A stretch of DNA of 21,130 nucleotides from the IMG/VR virus record IMGVR_UViG_3300027692_000039, positions 1-21,130 of that record; one strand, 5' to 3'. The position numbers were made by a program, and so were the translations under genes. Position 1 is the stretch's first letter, and each line of letters begins with the position of its first letter. Below the pieces are notes generated by a model. The model saw nothing but the letters and a program-made list of their open reading frames with translations. It searched no databases and was not told the DNA's origin. This DNA is from a virus. Of the stretch, positions 19,441 through 21,130 are shown one piece after another.

Positions 19441-19452
19441 GAGCAATGAGAC

Positions 19453-20367
19453 ATGGCAATTAATCTAGCCGCAATCAAAGATCTCCTGCTCCCAGGACTG
19501 CGCGGGCTAACTGGAAAGTTCGAGCAGATACCAAGACAGTGGGACAAGGTTTTTACTAAGTTTGACAGTAAGTTAGCGCTGGAACGTACAGCCGAGATGA
19601 GGTATCTCGGTCTTGCGCAACTCAAAACCGAGGGCGGTCAGACCCAGTTCGATAACAACGCTGGTGAGCGCTACGTGTTCAACCAAGAGCACACCGAACT
19701 AGGACTTGGTTATGCGATGACGCGTAAGGCGATCGATGACAACCTGTACAAGACGCAGTTTCATCCATCGAACCTCGGGCTGATCGAGTCGTTCCGCCAG
19801 ACGGAGGAAATCTACGCTGCGAACGTGCTTAATACCGCGACGACCTACAACAGCAAGGTCAACGGTGACGGTGTGGCGCTTTGCGCGTCAAACCATCCGA
19901 TCGACACTGGGACGTACGCGAACATTCCGACGAGTGCGGTGGACTTGAACGAAGCCACGCTGCTCAACGCGATGGTATCTATTCGCGTGAACTTCAAGGA
20001 CCAGGCTGGCCTGCGCATGTTCTCGCGCGGCAGGAAGCTCCTGGTTCCCCCGCAACTCGAGCCGGTGGCGATTCGGTTGACCAAGACCGAACTACGGCCT
20101 GGCACTGCGGACAACGACGTGAACGCGATCCTGTCGACCGCTGGAGGTCTGCCGGAAGGCTACATGGTCATGGACTTCCTCACGTCCAACTACGCGTGGT
20201 TCCTGCTCACAAACATCGCGGGCCTCGCCATGATGAACCGCATCCCGTTTGAGAGTGACATGCAGGTGGACTTTGTTACCGATTCGTTGCTCGTGAAGGG
20301 GTATCAGCGCTACTCATTTGGGTATTTTTCGCCCCGCGCCATCTGGGGAAGTTTCCCGACCTCGTAA
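19453..20367 (+). CDS. Major capsid protein, Mu gpT-like
   Basis: A 304-aa protein, ATG at 19453 with AGGAG about 9 bases upstream. The sequence begins with helices (IKDLLLPGLRGLTGKFEQIP), then TEMRYLGL-like and NAGERYVFNQEHTELGLGYA segments. Its core (SNHPIDTGTYANIPTSAVDL, LLNAMVSIRVNFKDQAGL) and RGRKLLVPPQLEPVAIRLTK match the Mu gpT-like branch of the HK97 capsid fold. It ends with a strand-rich segment (FVTDSLLVKGYQRYSFGYFS). No N-terminal scaffold-like delta domain is seen, in line with a separate scaffold gene. It is probably the client of the phage GroES-like protein. Confidence 0.85.
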   Translation: MAINLAAIKDLLLPGLRGLTGKFEQIPRQWDKVFTKFDSKLALERTAEMRYLGLAQLKTEGGQTQFDNNAGERYVFNQEHTELGLGYAMTRKAIDDNLYKTQFHPSNLGLIESFRQTEEIYAANVLNTATTYNSKVNGDGVALCASNHPIDTGTYANIPTSAVDLNEATLLNAMVSIRVNFKDQAGLRMFSRGRKLLVPPQLEPVAIRLTKTELRPGTADNDVNAILSTAGGLPEGYMVMDFLTSNYAWFLLTNIAGLAMMNRIPFESDMQVDFVTDSLLVKGYQRYSFGYFSPRAIWGSFPTS

Positions 20368-20379
20368 GGAGTCACACTG

Positions 20380-20955
20380 ATGGCAAGTTATCTTCCTGGC
20401 GCGACTCCCACGTATCCCGACATTGTTGGGGGCCAACTCACGCAGACATCCGGAAACCCCGTTTTCCCAGGCACGTTGTTCACGGGTCCGCTGCTTGCTG
20501 GCAGCATTCAGGGTTCTGATGGCACGAACACCCTAGGCGGTGTGGGCGAAACGCAAGGCACCGCGAACGTAGGTTTCTGTGTGATGGGCAAATCCTGCAC
20601 CATCACGCAGGCGACGAACAACGGCTCGGCGGGTCAGTACGTGTGCCCGATTGTCGTTCCTGCGCAGTCGCAGATTCTACGGATCACGCTCATGGTGACG
20701 GCGGCGTGGACTTCCACTACGACGTTAGGCATTGGCACGAGCGCGTCGGCGACGGCGTTTACGACTTCGGCCGCGGTGTCGGGTGCGACGTTGGGACAGG
20801 TCGTGGTGACGCCGGGGACGAGCGGGACGCAGATCGCGAATTGGGATAATGTGGGCACGAGTGATGTGCAGATCGTCGTGCTCTCTGGTAGCACCGGTAC
20901 CGGCGCTGGCACGCTGACGGTTGAGTGGATTCAAGGCATCGATTTAGCCTCATGA
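20380..20955 (+). CDS. Beta-rich Ser/Thr/Gly structural protein
   Basis: ATG at 20380 follows the capsid stop by 12 bases with AAGGAG upstream. The 191-aa product is dominated by short strands and Thr/Ser/Gly/Ala (TSTTTLGIGTSASATAFTTS, VVVTPGTSGTQIANWDNVG), ending TLTVEWIQGIDLAS. Such composition is typical of surface proteins of the capsid (fibres, decoration) rather than enzymes. No repeats of regular length are visible. The function is inferred from position and composition. Confidence 0.7.
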   Translation: MASYLPGATPTYPDIVGGQLTQTSGNPVFPGTLFTGPLLAGSIQGSDGTNTLGGVGETQGTANVGFCVMGKSCTITQATNNGSAGQYVCPIVVPAQSQILRITLMVTAAWTSTTTLGIGTSASATAFTTSAAVSGATLGQVVVTPGTSGTQIANWDNVGTSDVQIVVLSGSTGTGAGTLTVEWIQGIDLAS

Positions 20956-20965
20956 GGACTGAACT

Positions 20966-21130
20966 ATGAAAGGCCGCAAACACAAATCGACCGGTGGCGA
21001 GAACGACGCGGCCGAGGACGAGAAGGACACCCCGAAGGACCGTGACGCGCCCAACAAGGTCGCGAGCGAAGCCGAAGAGAAAAAGCGCGGCGGACGTGCG
21101 AAACGCGCTCATGGCGGCAAATCCGAGATG
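20966..21130 (+). CDS. Highly charged phage protein, 3' end outside window
   Basis: ATG at 20966 has GAGG 8 bases upstream and the frame is open to the edge (55 codons visible). The product is almost entirely charged (GRKHKSTGGENDAAEDEKDT, DAPNKVASEAEEKKRGGR) with a basic GGRAKRAHGGKSEM end. Its GGR/HGGK style resembles the 329-aa Gly/Lys protein at 14691, so the two may belong to one class of head-associated proteins. A disordered N terminus is likely. Nothing more can be said from the part present. Confidence 0.66.
   Translation, partial: MKGRKHKSTGGENDAAEDEKDTPKDRDAPNKVASEAEEKKRGGRAKRAHGGKSEM

Overview
The window reads as part of a tailed double-stranded DNA bacteriophage genome, free phage or prophage. 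Almost every base is coding. Genes overlap by ATGA, GTGA, TAATG or similar junctions, Shine-Dalgarno sites are common, and non-ATG starts are frequent. A virion morphogenesis block (terminase, portal, GroES-like protein, scaffold-like protein, Mu gpT-like major capsid protein) fills the right half. The host is probably a GC-rich proteobacterium: promoters look like sigma-70 sites, and the serine recombinase resembles ones I associate with alphaproteobacteria. The host cannot be fixed from the sequence alone.

Left part, 1-4864. A minus-strand operon (1031 down to the left edge) encodes a small membrane protein, a 57-aa Cys protein, a conserved phage 'RQGDV' protein and a protein ending in a tetrapeptide repeat that runs off the window. 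Divergent to it, a good promoter at 1041-1068 starts a plus-strand train of small genes (1111-3903) headed by a RuvC-like resolvase. It is followed by nine small proteins, most with CxxC or related cysteine patterns. A facing minus-strand operon (4864 down to 3900) holds four more small proteins, three of them with cysteine pairs. The two trains meet on one shared CTAG containing both stop codons.

Regulation and replication, 4865-7000. Two strong divergent promoters flank a small operator region in front of a ribbon-helix-helix (RHH) gene. Next is a RepA/RecA-like AAA ATPase (replicative helicase family), then a small Cys protein that appears split by one extra G. After it lies an array of phased (T)TTGTGC(G) motifs with a large inverted repeat. 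This array sits in front of a second RHH gene that also carries an AT-hook and may be leaderless. The same motif occurs in the first operator region, so the two switches may be wired together, or the array may be an iteron-type origin.

Accessory block, 7000-8989. A serine recombinase is preceded by inverted repeats that could be its site or operator. An HNH-like gene, a third RHH protein and three small unknown genes follow.

Morphogenesis block, 9011-21130. Terminase small and large subunits, three small unknown genes, portal, a Gly/Pro/Lys-rich protein with its own promoter, a small gene that seems to start on ATT or CTG, a coiled-coil protein, a GroES-like co-chaperonin, scaffold-like protein, a virion-associated unknown, an inserted HNH homing endonuclease with its own -10 box and terminator, a decoration-like protein, major capsid protein, a beta-rich Ser/Thr/Gly protein, and the start of a highly charged protein that runs off the right edge. 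No tRNA, rRNA or CRISPR array was seen.
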